Below, piece by piece: positions 30,341 through 42,779 of a DNA stretch of 64,000 nucleotides (its first letter is position 1; the number at the start of each line of letters is the position of its first letter). Source of the DNA: Kingdonia uniflora (taxonomy: Eukaryota; Streptophyta; Magnoliopsida; Ranunculales; Circaeasteraceae); contig JACGCM010002205.1 of assembly GCA_014058105.1 (NCBI GenBank), positions 1,674,001 through 1,738,000 on the forward strand, in the 5' to 3' direction. A program made the translations under genes and the position numbers. Under the pieces are notes generated by a model, which saw nothing but the letters and a program-made list of their open reading frames with translations, was not told the origin of the DNA and ran no database searches.

Positions 30341-33300
30341 TCATCCTCATCATTTAAATGTTTTTCAACTTTTGAAAATTTGGAGGGCACAGAGAGAGAA
30401 GCGTAAAAAAGCTACAGAGGATTTGGTAAGGATTCATCTGAGGGTGATCAACAGTCAAAGATAGTTGCAGGCACTGAATCACGTAGGTGGCTATACAGCA
30501 GCGTTGTAAGGGAAGGACTTGGCGCTACTGCAGATTATAATTCTGTCACTGAAGGTGAGTAGAGACGTGTGTTGTATGTTTGTGTTTTTTGCAAATCATA
30601 ATCTGTTTTAAGCAAATCTCTAAAAAATCATTATTTATAGTAATCTATGAAATTTGACATATAGACATAATATATGAAAGATATGTTGTATGTGAATGAT
30701 CGATGTGTATGGAATAATGATAGATACTAGAACCTGTATGTAAGTCGAACGTGAGAAGTATTTGGGTAGGATCAAAACTTTGCCTGTAGAATTGTAGTTG
30801 AGATGGATAGTTCGCCTGTTAATGAGGCGTCGACCACTGGTCGGATGGTAGAGTCTGGTAGTGAGGCTGAAGTAGGATTGAAACAATTTCTAGGCTTCCC
30901 TGGCCAATTGGTGACATATCCTCCCGATTCGGATGCATTTAGAAAATTCTGTAAAGCCAAAGCTGTTGTAAGAGGGACATGGGGTAACTGCGTAGAATAC
31001 GCTGGTAGGCTGTTTAGGGGGTATACTGCAGTGACGGCGGATGAGTATTTTTATTTGTTGGCCGACTTGGAGGAGGAAAAATGAGATAGGGGTATAGTTA
31101 AATCAATTTCGTTGGAATATTTTGATAAGAGTGTTTGGAGTGACCTCTCAAAGGGTTTTTTGTGTTACCTATCTCAATTAGAGTACGGGTTGAGTCTTCC
31201 CCCTACCAATTTAGCGAAGGAGATTATGAATAACATTGGGGCATGTCCTATTTAATTGAACGGGAACATATAGGAGGTAATAAGTATTTGCAACCATCTG
31301 AATAAAAAATGGGAGAATGAGGGTAAAGTGAGGAAGATATCTCCTGAGGATGTATTACAGTTTTATGGGGTAAAAATTATCATGCCAGTGGTCGGGCATA
31401 TTTCAGTGCGAGCGCAACTCGACCTTGCTTCTTCGATCTGAATTCAGCAGGTCGAGCCTGAAATGACAACATAATATAGGTGAAGGATAATTGCCTTCAG
31501 GGAGATGATTAAGAACCTTTGGATCTTCTGCTTAGAACTGTAAGACAAAGTAAGTATAACAATGCATAGAGTATAATATTGATATGTTCGAACTGATAAT
31601 CTTTCGTTGATAATAAAAATATTGTGCATGGCAGGCCCGAAGTCCTAGGTGGAGAGGAAAGAATCATTCTTGGACGAAGTTGTTGAAGAAGAGGTTAAAC
31701 TCAAATTTGTATTAGAAGAACTTGGCCTTAGTAGAAAGAAAAGGGTTGGGAGTAAGTCGAAAAAGGATCAAAAATCTCAATCGACCAGGCTGATGGCAGG
31801 TGCTGATGATGGAAAGAAGAGAGGAACTGGTGGGGAAGGTCGAATTAATTGGGTCAAGACCCCTAGAATAGACAGTTCAGTTCAACCGGAGTTTATTACG
31901 TCGAGCAAATTAGCTCGAACGTTTCCAAAAAAGCAAATGTTGAAGCGTCTGTCGGCCCCTGGTACCACTGGAAGTGGTGAGGTCGATGGAAAAGAAAAAA
32001 TAAGAAGGATCAAACCTGTGGGAAAGTCAGAGGATAAGGTCGCTGAAGAGCGACCTGCTGCTGAGGACGATCTCAAAGAAGTGGAGGAAAGGGCCAAGCT
32101 GGCGGCTCTTCACGGAGAGGAGGACATGAGCAAGATGGTATGTATTTATGTTCGATCATGTAAAATATTTATTTATTGCATTTTGAACTCACGCTGAGGT
32201 CGATTTGTGTTTTGTAGGTTGCTCATTGGTGAAAGGGATTTGGCTTAGAGTGGAAGAGGAAAAATCCAAGCTGAAGAAGGTGAAGATCGAGCTTGGAAAG
32301 AAGGTAGCTCGAGCGAAGGTTGATGCTCTCAAAGAAGCAAAGAAGTTGGAGGCCCTAAAGGCTACCCACGCAGTGGCAATTGGTCATTTACAAGCAGAGG
32401 CGAGAGTGAATCTTGAAGAGGTGGTGGCGGAGCTCGAAAGGCTTGGGCGCCACCTGATGCTGAAGGGATATTCTAAGGATGGGGTGGATGTCATTAAGGC
32501 AGACACCTACGTTGAGGAGGGTGATGATGAAGAAGTGGAAGAGAGTGTGGTGGGAGTTATTGATGGGCTAGACGGTGTCTCCCGCCAGACGGTGCTAGAC
32601 AACCAAGGGGATAATACTGAACTCCCAGAGGGCGAGAATGAGAAGGTAGTGTAGAAAAATGACTTTGTGTGAGTATTTTGGAAGTGTCTTATAAATTGTT
32701 GGATTGTGTGTATTAAATAAACTTTTGTAGGCCGATCCCTCTTGTTTTAACCCTCTTGTAGGCATTTAAAGAGATGAGCCTCAAAATAAAAGATCTAGAG
32801 ACTGAGCTTGCTAGGGAAAAATAGATCTCCACATCCTCGTTATCTTCGCAAGTAGAGCTGCAGGTTAGATCAGAACAGGTCTTTTGACTTGTATGCTATG
32901 TCGGTATAAAGCTACCCAGTAAATAAGACAAAATAGAACGTAGAAGCATACCAAAAACTTGTTACAGTTTTTAGGAAAATGAAACTAATATAGTGCATAG
33001 GAATATTCAAAGTTTTTAGACAAAGTAGCATATAGAAAACATGTACCTTAGACTTCAAAATATATGTCATGGAGCCTCCATCTGAGATTGTACTTCGACC
33101 TTTAAGTCTAAAAGTAATTGCATACGCAAGATGTTAGAAATCAGATATCTTTTTAGAAATGAGATATATATATATATATTGTGCAGGTCGAATTGGACTC
33201 AGTTCGCTCGCGTGAAGATGAGACGCTCCAATGTAATCTAGAATTTGTAGAGGAGTTGGATAAGGTGAGAGAAGCGAATAAGGATAGAGAAGACCAGCAT

Positions 33301-34531
33301 GTAAAGGTGCATTTCAAATTTGTTGAGGCAACCCAAACTGTTGTCGACCTCACTCATAAGATAGAGGAGAAAGATGCTGAAATTAAAAAGGGGCTAAAAT
33401 AACTTACAGAAATAAAAGAACATTCTGCGAAGCATCAAAGTCAGATTGACATACTGATGGTTAAGAGTAAGCAGGCTAAAATAGCTCGATACCATATTCA
33501 GGCGCTAGAAAGATCGGAGGAAAATTCTCGAGTTGATCTTCAGAATTATAGAAGCGAGATGGCGTGACTGAAACAGAAAATGATTAAAAAAGATAATGTA
33601 CTAAAGGTAGCTCGTGAAAATCTATCAGCTTCGGAAGCTGCAACCGAATACTTGCATATAGCCCTACCCTCCAAGGATATGGAGCTTCAGGGAATACGAT
33701 GAAAGTGTGACAATTTAAATTAGAGGGTGGTACGATTGGAGACTGAATTGGCGCAAACCAATGTGCACATCAAGAAAGCCGAGGCTAGTGAGCGCTCGTT
33801 GGGGAGTAGAAATGATGTTAAAGTTCCTCTAGTCCAAGGGGATATAGTTAGCCTGTCAGGTTGAATTAGAGAGCTAGAAGGTGACGTAGCTCGAATTCTA
33901 GGGAATGTGCAGAAAGGGAATACACACTTAAGGGAATGCCAACACAAGTTGGATACTGCTCTTGTCAGGAAGAAGGTCTTAGAAGGGGAAATCAGGGCAA
34001 AGGAAATTCTGATAAAGAAAAAAGATGAGTTGTTAAGGGATACTTCGGCCATGGAAGAGTTGAATGGAGAAATCAAGAGACTTCGAGCCCAGGTGATGGA
34101 CCTAGAGGCCATTAATCAAGCTGAATCAGCTAAGTTTGTCAAAAAATTGGAAGATAATATAGTTTTTGATGCTCGGATAGAAATGGAAATGGCACATCAT
34201 AAGAAATTGTATGCGATTTTGGAGTCACGCTTCGAGAAGGTGAGCTCTCACTTTTCAAGGATAGTTGTCTCTCATGCATTACGTGCAGACCTGTTAAAGT
34301 CGACCGTAGCGTATTTTATTGAGGAAGTAAAAATACTTGAGTTAGAACGAGATACCTTGTTCAAGAATTTGTCTGACAAGGGATACATTTGTAGAGTTAA
34401 TATCGATCGAGGGAACTGTATGACCTTCATGGAAACGAATTTAGGCCCTCGACCTGCTGATCTTGTAGAAAGGGGCAAAGTTGTTGTAACTCGCGAACTA
34501 AATTCTGATCGACCTCCTGCTGAAGGGTAAA
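30341..34531 (+). pseudogene. antisense spliced coiled-coil gene of gypsy-1 (Tat antisense ORF)
   Basis: On the strand opposite pol, a non-coding exon ends at a GTGAGT donor (30555) and the next exon starts at 30798 with ATG at 30803. Its N-terminal part (KAKAVVRGTWGNCVEYAGRL, then YGLSLPPTNLAKEIM) resembles the plant putative gypsy-type transposon domain. Downstream exons encode a long Lys/Glu-rich coiled coil. Good borders include 31550 GTAAGT/31634 AG, 32138 GTATGT/32217 AG, 32646 GT/32761 AG (phase kept) and 32864 GT/33186 AG (phase kept). The last frame runs 33907-34531. Internal stops fit CAA or CGA to TAA or TGA decay. Antisense ORFs are known in Tat elements, but their role is unknown. 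Confidence 0.75.
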
Positions 34532-34603
34532 GCATGGGTGACATCCCAGCAGCATAAAAGAATCCATTGTAATGTGACCTAAAAATAAATAGTATTTGTC
34601 GCA

Positions 34604-35125
34604 GACATATTGAAATAGATGAAAGCTAGTATGAATTTTGCCTTATCTTATGTCTGGTGGGGTCTTTGATATAAACAAGTTTTTACATTTATTCTAATCG
34701 CAAAGATGGGTTGAGTTAGTCAAACCAAGTGAATCTTGATTTAACTGTAGTAATATTACAGACATATTGAAAGAGATGAAGGCTAGTATTAACTTTGCCT
34801 TATCTTATGCCTATTAGAGTCGTTGATATAAAACAAGTTTCTATATTTGTTTTAATCGCAGAGATTTAGTAGAGTCAGCCAAACCAAGTGTTATCCTTAA
34901 TTTAACTAGTGTAATGTCCTAAACAAGTTGAAGTAGATAAAGGCTAGATTACCTTTGCCATATCTCATGTTTGGTAGAGTCTTTGATATAAAACAAGTTT
35001 TTTCATTTGTATCAATCGCAGAGATTTACTAGAGTCAACAAAACCAAGTGTTATCCTTGGTTTAACTGGTATAATATCAATTGAAAGCTAGTATTATATA
35101 TGCTTTAATCTATAGAATGTGGTTG
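34604..35125. repeat. tandem repeat, about 157-bp unit, 3.3 copies
   Basis: The anchor TTGAAA/G.AGAT(G/A)AA(A/G)GCTAGT recurs at about 34610, 34766, 34928 and 35081, spaced 157, 161 and 153 bp. Each unit also has CTTTGATATAAA.CAAGTTT and TTTAATCGCAGAGATTTA. The array sits between the end of the antisense gene and the end of integrase. Confidence 0.88.
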
Positions 35126-35199
35126 AATCTACGTAAGTAGAGAGATGTTGTGAAAAACTTGGAAGTTTTATTGATCGGTATAGAATTTACATTGGATGG

Positions 35200-36600
35200 A
35201 GATGAAAATCTTACTTTTGGAATTGAAAAAACAAAGCGAGAAATGGAAATAGAGTAGTAAGACGCTTAACGATAGTACCATTTCAGTCGCCTAGTGTTCC
35301 AAGGATTTGAAATGGGGATTCTCTATTCTGTCATGAGATAAAATTATCCCAGGGCTGAGAAACGTGTGATAATGAATGGACCCTCCCAATTGTCGACTAA
35401 TTTTCCAGCGTGAGGCTCTTTGCGATGTTGATAAATATTTTTGAGGACGAGATCATCGATTTAGAAAGTATGGTTTCTAACACTGCTATTGTACGATCTG
35501 GCTAACATATGATGATATCGACCTAGGTTAGCGATGTCACGTTCCTAGGTTTCATCGATCATATTGAGGTTGCAAACCAATTTAAACTTATTTTCCTCGT
35601 TAGTCAACTCGTGATCTCGAACTGGGTGATGGTATTCAGAAGGAATGATGGCCTCAGTGCCATAGGCAAGGAGGAATGGGGTACATCCTATCGACTGTCT
35701 AGGTATGGTACGACATGCCCATAGGACATGAGGTAGATCTCGAACCCAATTCTCTTTTTTCTGCGAGTGAAGCTATTTTTTGAGTCTATCCATGATGGTT
35801 TTGTTGGTGATTTCGTCTTGGCCATTACCTTGAGGATAGTAAGAATTTGATGGTGAGTAGATGATATTGTGTTGGTTGAGGAAGATTACGATTTTTTTTC
35901 CAACAAATTGCGGCCCGTTATCGATACGAATTAGTTGGGAGTACACAAACCGAGTGATGATGTGTTCTTAGATAAAAGAGATGACCGCTTCTTCTCAGGT
36001 TCGACATAGTAGAACTGCTTTTACCCATTTTATAAAATAATTGGTAGCTACGAGTAGGTGACGGCAGTTACCTAGAGAATTAGGGAATTCGTTGACAAGA
36101 TCCAAGTACCCATCTTTTAAATAGCAAGAATACCTTGCTTGTATGGAGTTCGAGCGCAGGGGCGCGTATCATATGTCTATATCTTTGGCAGGTGTCACAT
36201 CTGCGTGAGTACTCCTCTATTTGCTTGTATATGCCGGGCCAAAATACTCCTTGTATAATAGCTCTATTTGCTAGTGATCAACCTACAGCATGGGAGCCAC
36301 AAGTCCTTTCATGTAATTCGTGGAGCATTTTATCTGCTTTTGGTTTGGAGAGGCACATGAGGTAAGGCCCCATGATGGAAAGGCGGTATAGCATACCATT
36401 TTGATTTGTGTAGCGCTTCGAGTAGTTGATCAGCTGTCGGCTTTCTTTTGGATCTATTGGGAGTGGTCCGCAGCAACTGTTGTCGATACCGAGGTAGGCT
36501 AGAAAAGGCTTTCGCCAATCGTCGTCTCCCCTTTTATCGCCCCCAGTGTTGATCGTGCATACAGAAATGCGATCAATGTTAGGGGTTGAAATGATTTTGA
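35200..36600 (-). pseudogene. gypsy-1 integrase
   Basis: Minus-strand pieces in order: zinc-binding part with LHELHERTCGSHAVG (36278-36400) and CDTCQRY (about 36180), core with LIRIDNGPQFVG (about 35910-35940) and SYYPQGNGQDEITNKTIMD (35790-35850) carrying the catalytic Asp and Glu, and a C-terminal GK.V.NWEGPF-like and NPWNTRRLKWYY-like block (35270-35420). Frame is lost repeatedly after 36278. Confidence 0.85.
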
Positions 36601-38460
36601 TCTGGAGATATCGAGCTTCTGTACCCAAGACCTCGGCTAGATATGCCAAGGAATCAGCGTATCTATCTACAATGAGAGCTGCATATTCGATCATCTTTCC
36701 ATTCTTCTTATATTGCTTAGAATAATGGTGGATGGTGAGTAGTGAATCTGTGTAAACCGAGAGTTCGGGGACATCGAGTTCAAGAGCGAGGTCGAGTCCA
36801 TGAATGAAAGCTTCGTATTCGATGACATTGTTTGAGGCCTCAAAATCCAAGTGGATTGATTTCTTAATTCTGTCAATGGAAGGGGTAATCTATATGATTC
36901 TGATTCCTGACCCTGCGGGTCCTGCTGATCTATCCGTGAGAAGTCTCCACCCTTTTACTGCAATCCATCCAGCTCGCTCGTCAAATGGTTTGGGGGGTAG
37001 ATCTTCGGGAGTTTCTTCTATAAGGTCAGGGTCGTGTTCCTCTCACTCGGGATTTTCCACTGGAAAATCCGTAAGAAAATCGGTAACGGCCTGACCCTTT
37101 TTAAAATGACGTTATTCGAACTTGATATCGTGTTCTCCCAAACTGACTGACCACTGTTGCACTCTCCTTGATTTTTCTTTCTTGGATAGAACTTCCCGAA
37201 GTGGGTAGTTCATCATGACTTTAATTGAATGAGCTTGGAAGTAGTGCTTGAGTTTCTGTGAAGTGTAAACAAGAGTGGGAAGATGTTTTTTAATTTTTGA
37301 GTACCCCGTTTCTGTTGGTATGAGTGTTTTACTGATGAAGTAAACTCGTTTCCATTTAAGGCGAAGGAGAACTGGGCTGAGTGAAGTATATGTGGCTGCC
37401 AGGTAGATAATCAGTTCCTCATTATCTACTGGGATGCTCATTATGGGAGACCTCCCCAAATAGGTTTTGAGATCCTGAAAAGCTGCTTCGCATTCTGGTG
37501 TCCATGTGAACTCTGCATTACGCTAAACTTTTCTTCGTTTGGTACATCCATGGAGTAATAGGAATAGCCAACGACAGCAGCCTAAAGATTTTGAAACAAA
37601 ATGGTTGATAGCGGCAATCTTGCCGGTAAGTTTTTGAACGTCTTTTGTTGTTTTTGGAGAAGGCATGTTGAGAAGAGCCCAAATCTGATCTGGATCGGCC
37701 TCAACCCCTTCTTGCTGATGAGGTAGCCTAGAAATCGGCCAAAATGTACCCTGAATTGACATTTATCAGGGTTGAGACGCATACTATAAGATCGAAGAAT
37801 GTTGAATATAGTATTGAGATCTGAGATGTGATTGGCTGATTGTACACACTTGCACAAAAGATCATCGATGTAAACTTTAACAAATTTTTCTATATGTGCT
37901 TTGAACATAGTAGTCATCAACCGTTGATATGTGGCACCTGTATTTTTTAGTCTGAAGGGCATGACTTTGTAGCAATAAAGACCTCTTTCTGTTATGAAAG
38001 TTGTATTTCTTGATCTTCTTCCAAATGTAGAATTTGATTGTATCCCGAAGCCGCATCTATCATAGATAAAAAGTCATGGCCTGCTATAGAATCGAGGATC
38101 TAATGAATGTTGGGAAGAGGGAAGCTGTCCTTTGGAGTATGTTTGTTCTGATCGGTGAAATCTACGCAAACCTAGATTTTTCTGCTCTTCTTTGGGATAA
38201 CAACGATATTGGATATCTAGTCTGGATATTTGGCGTCTCGAATGAATCTCACTTTGATCAATTTCTCGATTTCGATGTTAACTTCATCTCAAAGACGAGG
38301 TAACAGTCGTCGCTATTTCTGTTTGACGGCTATGGCGTTGATGTTGATGGCTAATTTGTGACATGCCTTGGCCGGATTGACCACAGGTATTTCTTTGAAA
38401 GACCATGCAAAAAGTCTCAATTTAGTTGTAAGAACTAAATGAGAGCATCCTTTTCGTGTT
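36600..38460 (-). pseudogene. gypsy-1 RT, RNase H and archaeal-type RNase H
   Basis: RT pieces: GTFIGTKL (about 38480), FPTFIRSSIL region, then MPFRLKNTGATYQRLMTTMF and VKVYIDDLLCKC (37582-37962), with the catalytic YIDD intact. RT-linked RNase H: KRVYFISKTLIPTETGYSK and LEQ-like tail at 37112-37459. Second RNase H: WRLLTDRSAGPAGSGI (about 36930) and DFEASNNVIEYEAFIHGLDL with VYTDSLLTI (36700-36850), where the usual TDGS has become TDRS. Two RNases H in this order are diagnostic for Tat elements. Confidence 0.9.
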
Positions 38461-38598
38461 GAACCAGCTTAGTACCAATAAAAGTACCTCTGCAAGGTCC
38501 ATTAATGTTGATATATTTTGTAAGCTCCTCGGTGGAAGGCTGATCGGTGAGGTGATCAGCTTCATGTAATTGCTATGCAACAAATCTGTCAGAAGTAT

Positions 38599-40826
38599 CT
38601 AGGATAGCAGATACAATATTTTCACAAACTTGAGAGAGCTTCTGACTACCCCTGATCTCATAAATGCAATTTTCGTGTTTGAATTGATGTGCCTGATAAT
38701 AGGTGGAAGCGATTGTTTCCTTGTGAATTCAGTAGCGGCCCATAATCCTGAAATAACGAGATTTGGCGTTGATGATATAAAAAACAACGTCGATGGTAAT
38801 AGGTAAGATGATCTTGCCTACTCGTTCTTCTCTGGAACCATTGAACCCACTGATATCGGTGCCGCTCTGAATATCTTGGTCCGCCAAACCCATTTGATCG
38901 ATAGTACTCTGAAATAAAATCTCAATACATCTTCCAGTATCAATCAACATCGTGTGCATGACAAACTTCTTCATTTTGAGCATTACTACTAACGCATCAT
39001 GATGTGGAAATTTGATATGGCTAGTATCGCTATCTTCGAAGGAAATCCCAAGTCGGCGATTGCTCGACTCAGGAAGAAGCCTGGCTTCTTTGTCTTGAGG
39101 TGTGAGATCCTAACATTCTGATAGTCTCTTGCGCTTTGATCTATTAGAATTGGTGATCTGATTGATTTCGATCATATTGATGTGGTGCATATGGTAAAGA
39201 TGCTTCTCCTCAGCTTGATCATTAACCTGAATAACTTCAAGCTGCTTCTTATAGCTGTCATCTTTGTATGATTCCAGGTCGACAATATATTCGAGCATCC
39301 ATCTCCATTTAAAAATGTACTCGAGTAACCTCTGTAAAGCATAGCAATTATCAGTATAATGATGGTTTACCTTATGATGTAGGCAATATGGTCGACTATC
39401 GATTGGTTTCAGTGGTTGAGATAGGCGGTAGAGTTTATCCTTCAAAAGTAGTGGAAAAATTATGGAGATCAGGACGTTCATCTTTAGGATGATGGGTTTG
39501 TTCGGCGGATAGCCTTTCTGAGGATTGCCAGTGTTGCCCTTAGTACGCTTTTGATCTCTCTGTTCCTCCTTTGGTTCATTATTTTGATCTGTAGATGAAC
39601 CTTTGGTGGAGAGGACAGATTTTCGTAGATTTTTGTCGCCCATACATCATCCTCTTCAGGCCGACATAACTATTGACCTTGGTGATCATATCCTCCAAGG
39701 TTATAGGTTTGTTGAGGAAGAGGTGTTCATTGGCCTTGCAGTCGAACTGGAGTGCGTTGGTGAAAGCAGTAACAACTATTTTCTAATCGAGGTTATCCAC
39801 TTTACGCGCGAGCTCTAAAAATTTCTTCGCAAAGCCTCGAGCTTTTCTCTGTGTGACTGTTTAAGAGTAATAAGATAATACAAATTCTCCTCTTTATCCC
39901 TATTGTGAGCATATGTCTTGATGAACTGTTTCTACAGCTGGTTGAATGTAATATGGCGTCCTCAGGGAGAGAGAGGAACCATCAGAGTGGTTCCTCCTAC
40001 AGACTTGTGGTGAACAGACAGCAGAGGATGTTGTTGAGATTGGAGTATTACCCCAATGAATCACGGTATTGTTGAATGTGCTCCTTCGGGTTAGTACCTT
40101 TGTATTTACAAATTTTGGGAGTATGGAAACCTTTGGTATCTCGATATCGAATAGCTCTTTGGCAATCAGACTTCTTTGTAATTTTGTGATGTCACCGGTA
40201 GTACCCAGAACTTGTGCTTCAATCAACTCCTTAATTCGCTGGTCCATCTGCTCTTTCGTGACGTAATGACGTGTTGGCTGAATCGCTGGACGAGCAGGTT
40301 GTGGATGATTAGTACCCGCACCTTCACTCAGGCGATCTCATGCTAGAAATTAATGTTGAGGTCGATGTTCTTCCTCCTAACGAATAGAAATTCGGCGACC
40401 TCGACTGTCTTCGGATTGAACCTCACCCCCAAATGTATGGAGAGCTGTGGTTCGTGCAGAAGATTCCTAGAAATAGCTTTACTGGCGACTCCTCGAGATC
40501 GTAATCTTTCCTTTGCAGAAACACGGGTGGTCTCGGACAATTGATCGTGACCCCTTGCTAGAGGAGCTTGCTGAGTATTTATCAGAGCCTCTAGGGCAGT
40601 CTATATTGTTATCATCAAATCTTCAAGTCGTTTGAGCACTGTCAAACGAGCTTATCATTCTGTGTCGAGTTCTTTCTCATGGAGCTACCGATCCTTAGTT
40701 AACTGAAGTTCGAGTTCAGTGCATTTCCCTATTTTGGAATTGAGATTCGCCCGTAACTCTGTAAGTTTCCCCAGCTCCATTGAAACATTGAGCTGGGTCC
40801 CTATAGCCGGTCGTCTGGAAGTAACC
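38599..40826 (-). pseudogene. gypsy-1 gag and protease
   Basis: ATG at 40826 (minus) opens VTSRRPAIGTQLN, soon broken by stops. Later gag frames are at 40343-40540, 39900-40247 and 39110-39643; the last has PYCLHHKVNHHYTDNCYALQ, a C..H-type zinc motif typical of Tat gag. The protease frame at 38729-38983 shows MLIDTGRCIEILF, with DTGR in place of the usual DTGSS/A, so the active site is altered. In a live element gag would package RNA and the protease would cut the polyprotein. Confidence 0.82.
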
Positions 40827-40882
40827 ATGATTGAAAGTTGTAATGAAAGAATGCCTTAGGATATCGTGGAAATATAATCTTT

Positions 40883-40900
40883 CCCACAGACGGTGCCAAA
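40883..40900 (-). promoter_or_regulatory. primer binding site region of gypsy-1
   Basis: On the minus strand TTTGGCACCGTCTGTGGG directly follows the 5' LTR. The same TTTGGCACCGTCTGTG follows the 5' LTR of gypsy-2 (56602). A conserved string here in two elements marks the priming site; the exact tRNA was not determined. Confidence 0.85.
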
Positions 40901-41496
40901 CGTAATGGCCAAATTCTGTAAGTTTAAAATGGCTTGGAATTCGCTATCACACCAATGAACCTGCGACAATAATCTAATGGAAAGTAAGAAATGATACAGG
41001 TGATTTTAACGTGGAAAACCTCTGAATAGGTAAAAAACCACGACCTCAAGTGGAGGATTTTTGTAAAAGTATTTTTATTGCTTGAGGCAGATATCTTATT
41101 ATAAGTGATCTTTAGATATAAAAAGTCTTGAACCTTGTAACTAAGAAGTTTGAATGTTTATGAGAATCTAGAACAAGTAGTTTCTTGATGATCTATTGTG
41201 CAATTTTTTTGGACTTTGTCTCTTCTTGAATTTTTTCTTTATATAGGGCTTCTTCGTAACTCTTTACCGCGGTTAGTAGCGGTTGACTGAGTAACTGACG
41301 AGTTCATGAGAGATAGGTGTCTTTGACTGGATAAGGTTTTTTTGCTTAAAGTTTGACCCACGTTCTTCACCAGTTCGTGGAGTAGGTTAGAATGTTGACC
41401 TGACAAGTTATTTTAAAAATGCGTGAGTCTGAGATGGAGGTAATTCGAACTAGCGACAGCTCAATTTTAGGTGAGATCGAGAGATAGATCCCTACA
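40901..41496 (-). repeat. 5' LTR of gypsy-1
   Basis: 596 bp, aligned with 27411-28031; outer end CCCTACA against target repeat ACTCA at 41497-41501. It has a short internal deletion relative to the 3' LTR near 41265. Confidence 0.93.
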
Positions 41497-41501
41497 ACTC
41501 A

Positions 41502-42360
41502 TATACCTACTAATAACTCCCACTGCTTGGGTAATATCTGGTCTTGTGCAATTCATAGCGTACATTAGGCTACCAATCGCGGATTGATAAGGAACCTTTC
41601 GCATCTTGTCGCGATCCTTCTGCATCTTTGGATAATAATCATTTGATAATTTGAAGTGACCTCCCAATGGCGTACTAACAACCTTAGCACCATCCATGTT
41701 AAACCGCTTCATTACTTTGTCGATGTACTCAGCTTGAGACAACTTCAATTCTCGCCACTTTTTATCCCTTATAACACGTATACCAAGAACTTGTTTCGCC
41801 GCACCCAAGACCTTCATAGAAAACTCCCGAGATAACTGTTCCTTCAACTTGATAATTTTTCCCATGTCAGCACTTGCTACCAACATATCATCTACATATA
41901 AAAGTAAAATAATAAACGAGTTCCCAGTATTCTTGATAAAAATAACAGTGATCTGCATTGCTCTTCGAATAGCCATTTCTGGCCATGAACTGTTCGAACA
42001 TCAAATACCACTGTCTCGGCGCTTGTTTCAAACCGTATAAACTCTTCATGAGCTTACATACAAGATCTTTTTTCCCTTTAATCAAATACCCTTCTGGCTG
42101 CTTCATATAAATTTCTTCATCAAAGTTACCATGAAGAAATGCTATCTAGACATCTAGTTGCTCAAGATGCAAATCCTCAACTGCAACTATATTCATCACA
42201 ACCCAAATAGTAGACATCTTCATAACATGAGATAAAAACTCACCGAAATCAATGCCTTCTTTCTGCAGAAAGCCCTTCACCACAAGTCTAACCATGAATC
42301 TTCTTGAACTGTCAGATTCTTGCTTTAGTTTGTATACCCACTTGTTGTGCAATGCCCTCT
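41502..42360 (-). pseudogene. copia-2 reverse transcriptase
   Basis: Frames at 42146-42352 (KWVYKLKQESDSSR, RLVVKGFLQKEGIDF, with VAVEDLHLEQLDV for the D-containing MDVKTAFL region), 41888-42106 (LMKSLYGLKQAPRQWY) and 41467-41976 (LLLYVDDMLVAS, the catalytic YVDD; SAIGSLMYAMNCTRPDI). The last frame runs into the gypsy-1 LTR after SRYMS, which locates the insertion inside the RT-RNase H connection. Confidence 0.92.
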
Positions 42361-42779
42361 TCCCTTTTGGTAACCGAACTAAATTCTAAGTATGATTAAC
42401 TAATAATGACTGCATCACATTATCAATAGCAAGCTCCCACTTGCTCTTGGCTTCCACATCTAAAGCCTCCTTCTAACTTTCAGATTCACCACCATCTGTA
42501 AGTAACAAGTGATTTAAGGAGTTAATGTACCTTGATGGAATTCTAGCAACTCTTGGCTCCTTTCGAAGTGCTATTGGAATGCTTAAAACATTAAGTTTCT
42601 CATTTTGATCGGGTGCATCGAACTCAACAACGACTTCTTCATCATCCTATTAAGAGGATTCATCATCTTCAATGTCGACACTTTCTGCTACATCACCATG
42701 AATCATTTCTACAGGTACTTTGAAATCTTTATACAAAACTTCCTCATTGAATGTAACATTACAGCTCTGGATAACTTTC

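Larger units (their letters stand above)
27411..41496 (-). mobile_element. Ty3/gypsy Tat-lineage retrotransposon gypsy-1, 14.1 kb
   Basis: Two LTRs (27411-28031 and 40901-41496) and a perfect 5-bp target repeat ACTCA (27406-27410 and 41497-41501) bound it. On the minus strand: PBS, gag, protease, RT, RNase H, a second archaeal-type RNase H, integrase, tandem repeats, then a large antisense coding region before the 3' LTR. The dual RNase H and the extra antisense gene mark the plant Tat group. It landed in the RNase H region of copia-2, so it is younger. LTR copies differ at roughly 10 percent of sites in the parts compared by eye. Confidence 0.95.

Noticed and set aside
36804..37094. 96-codon plus-strand frame
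   Set aside because: It is the complement of the gypsy-1 archaeal-type RNase H, whose motifs read clearly on the minus strand.
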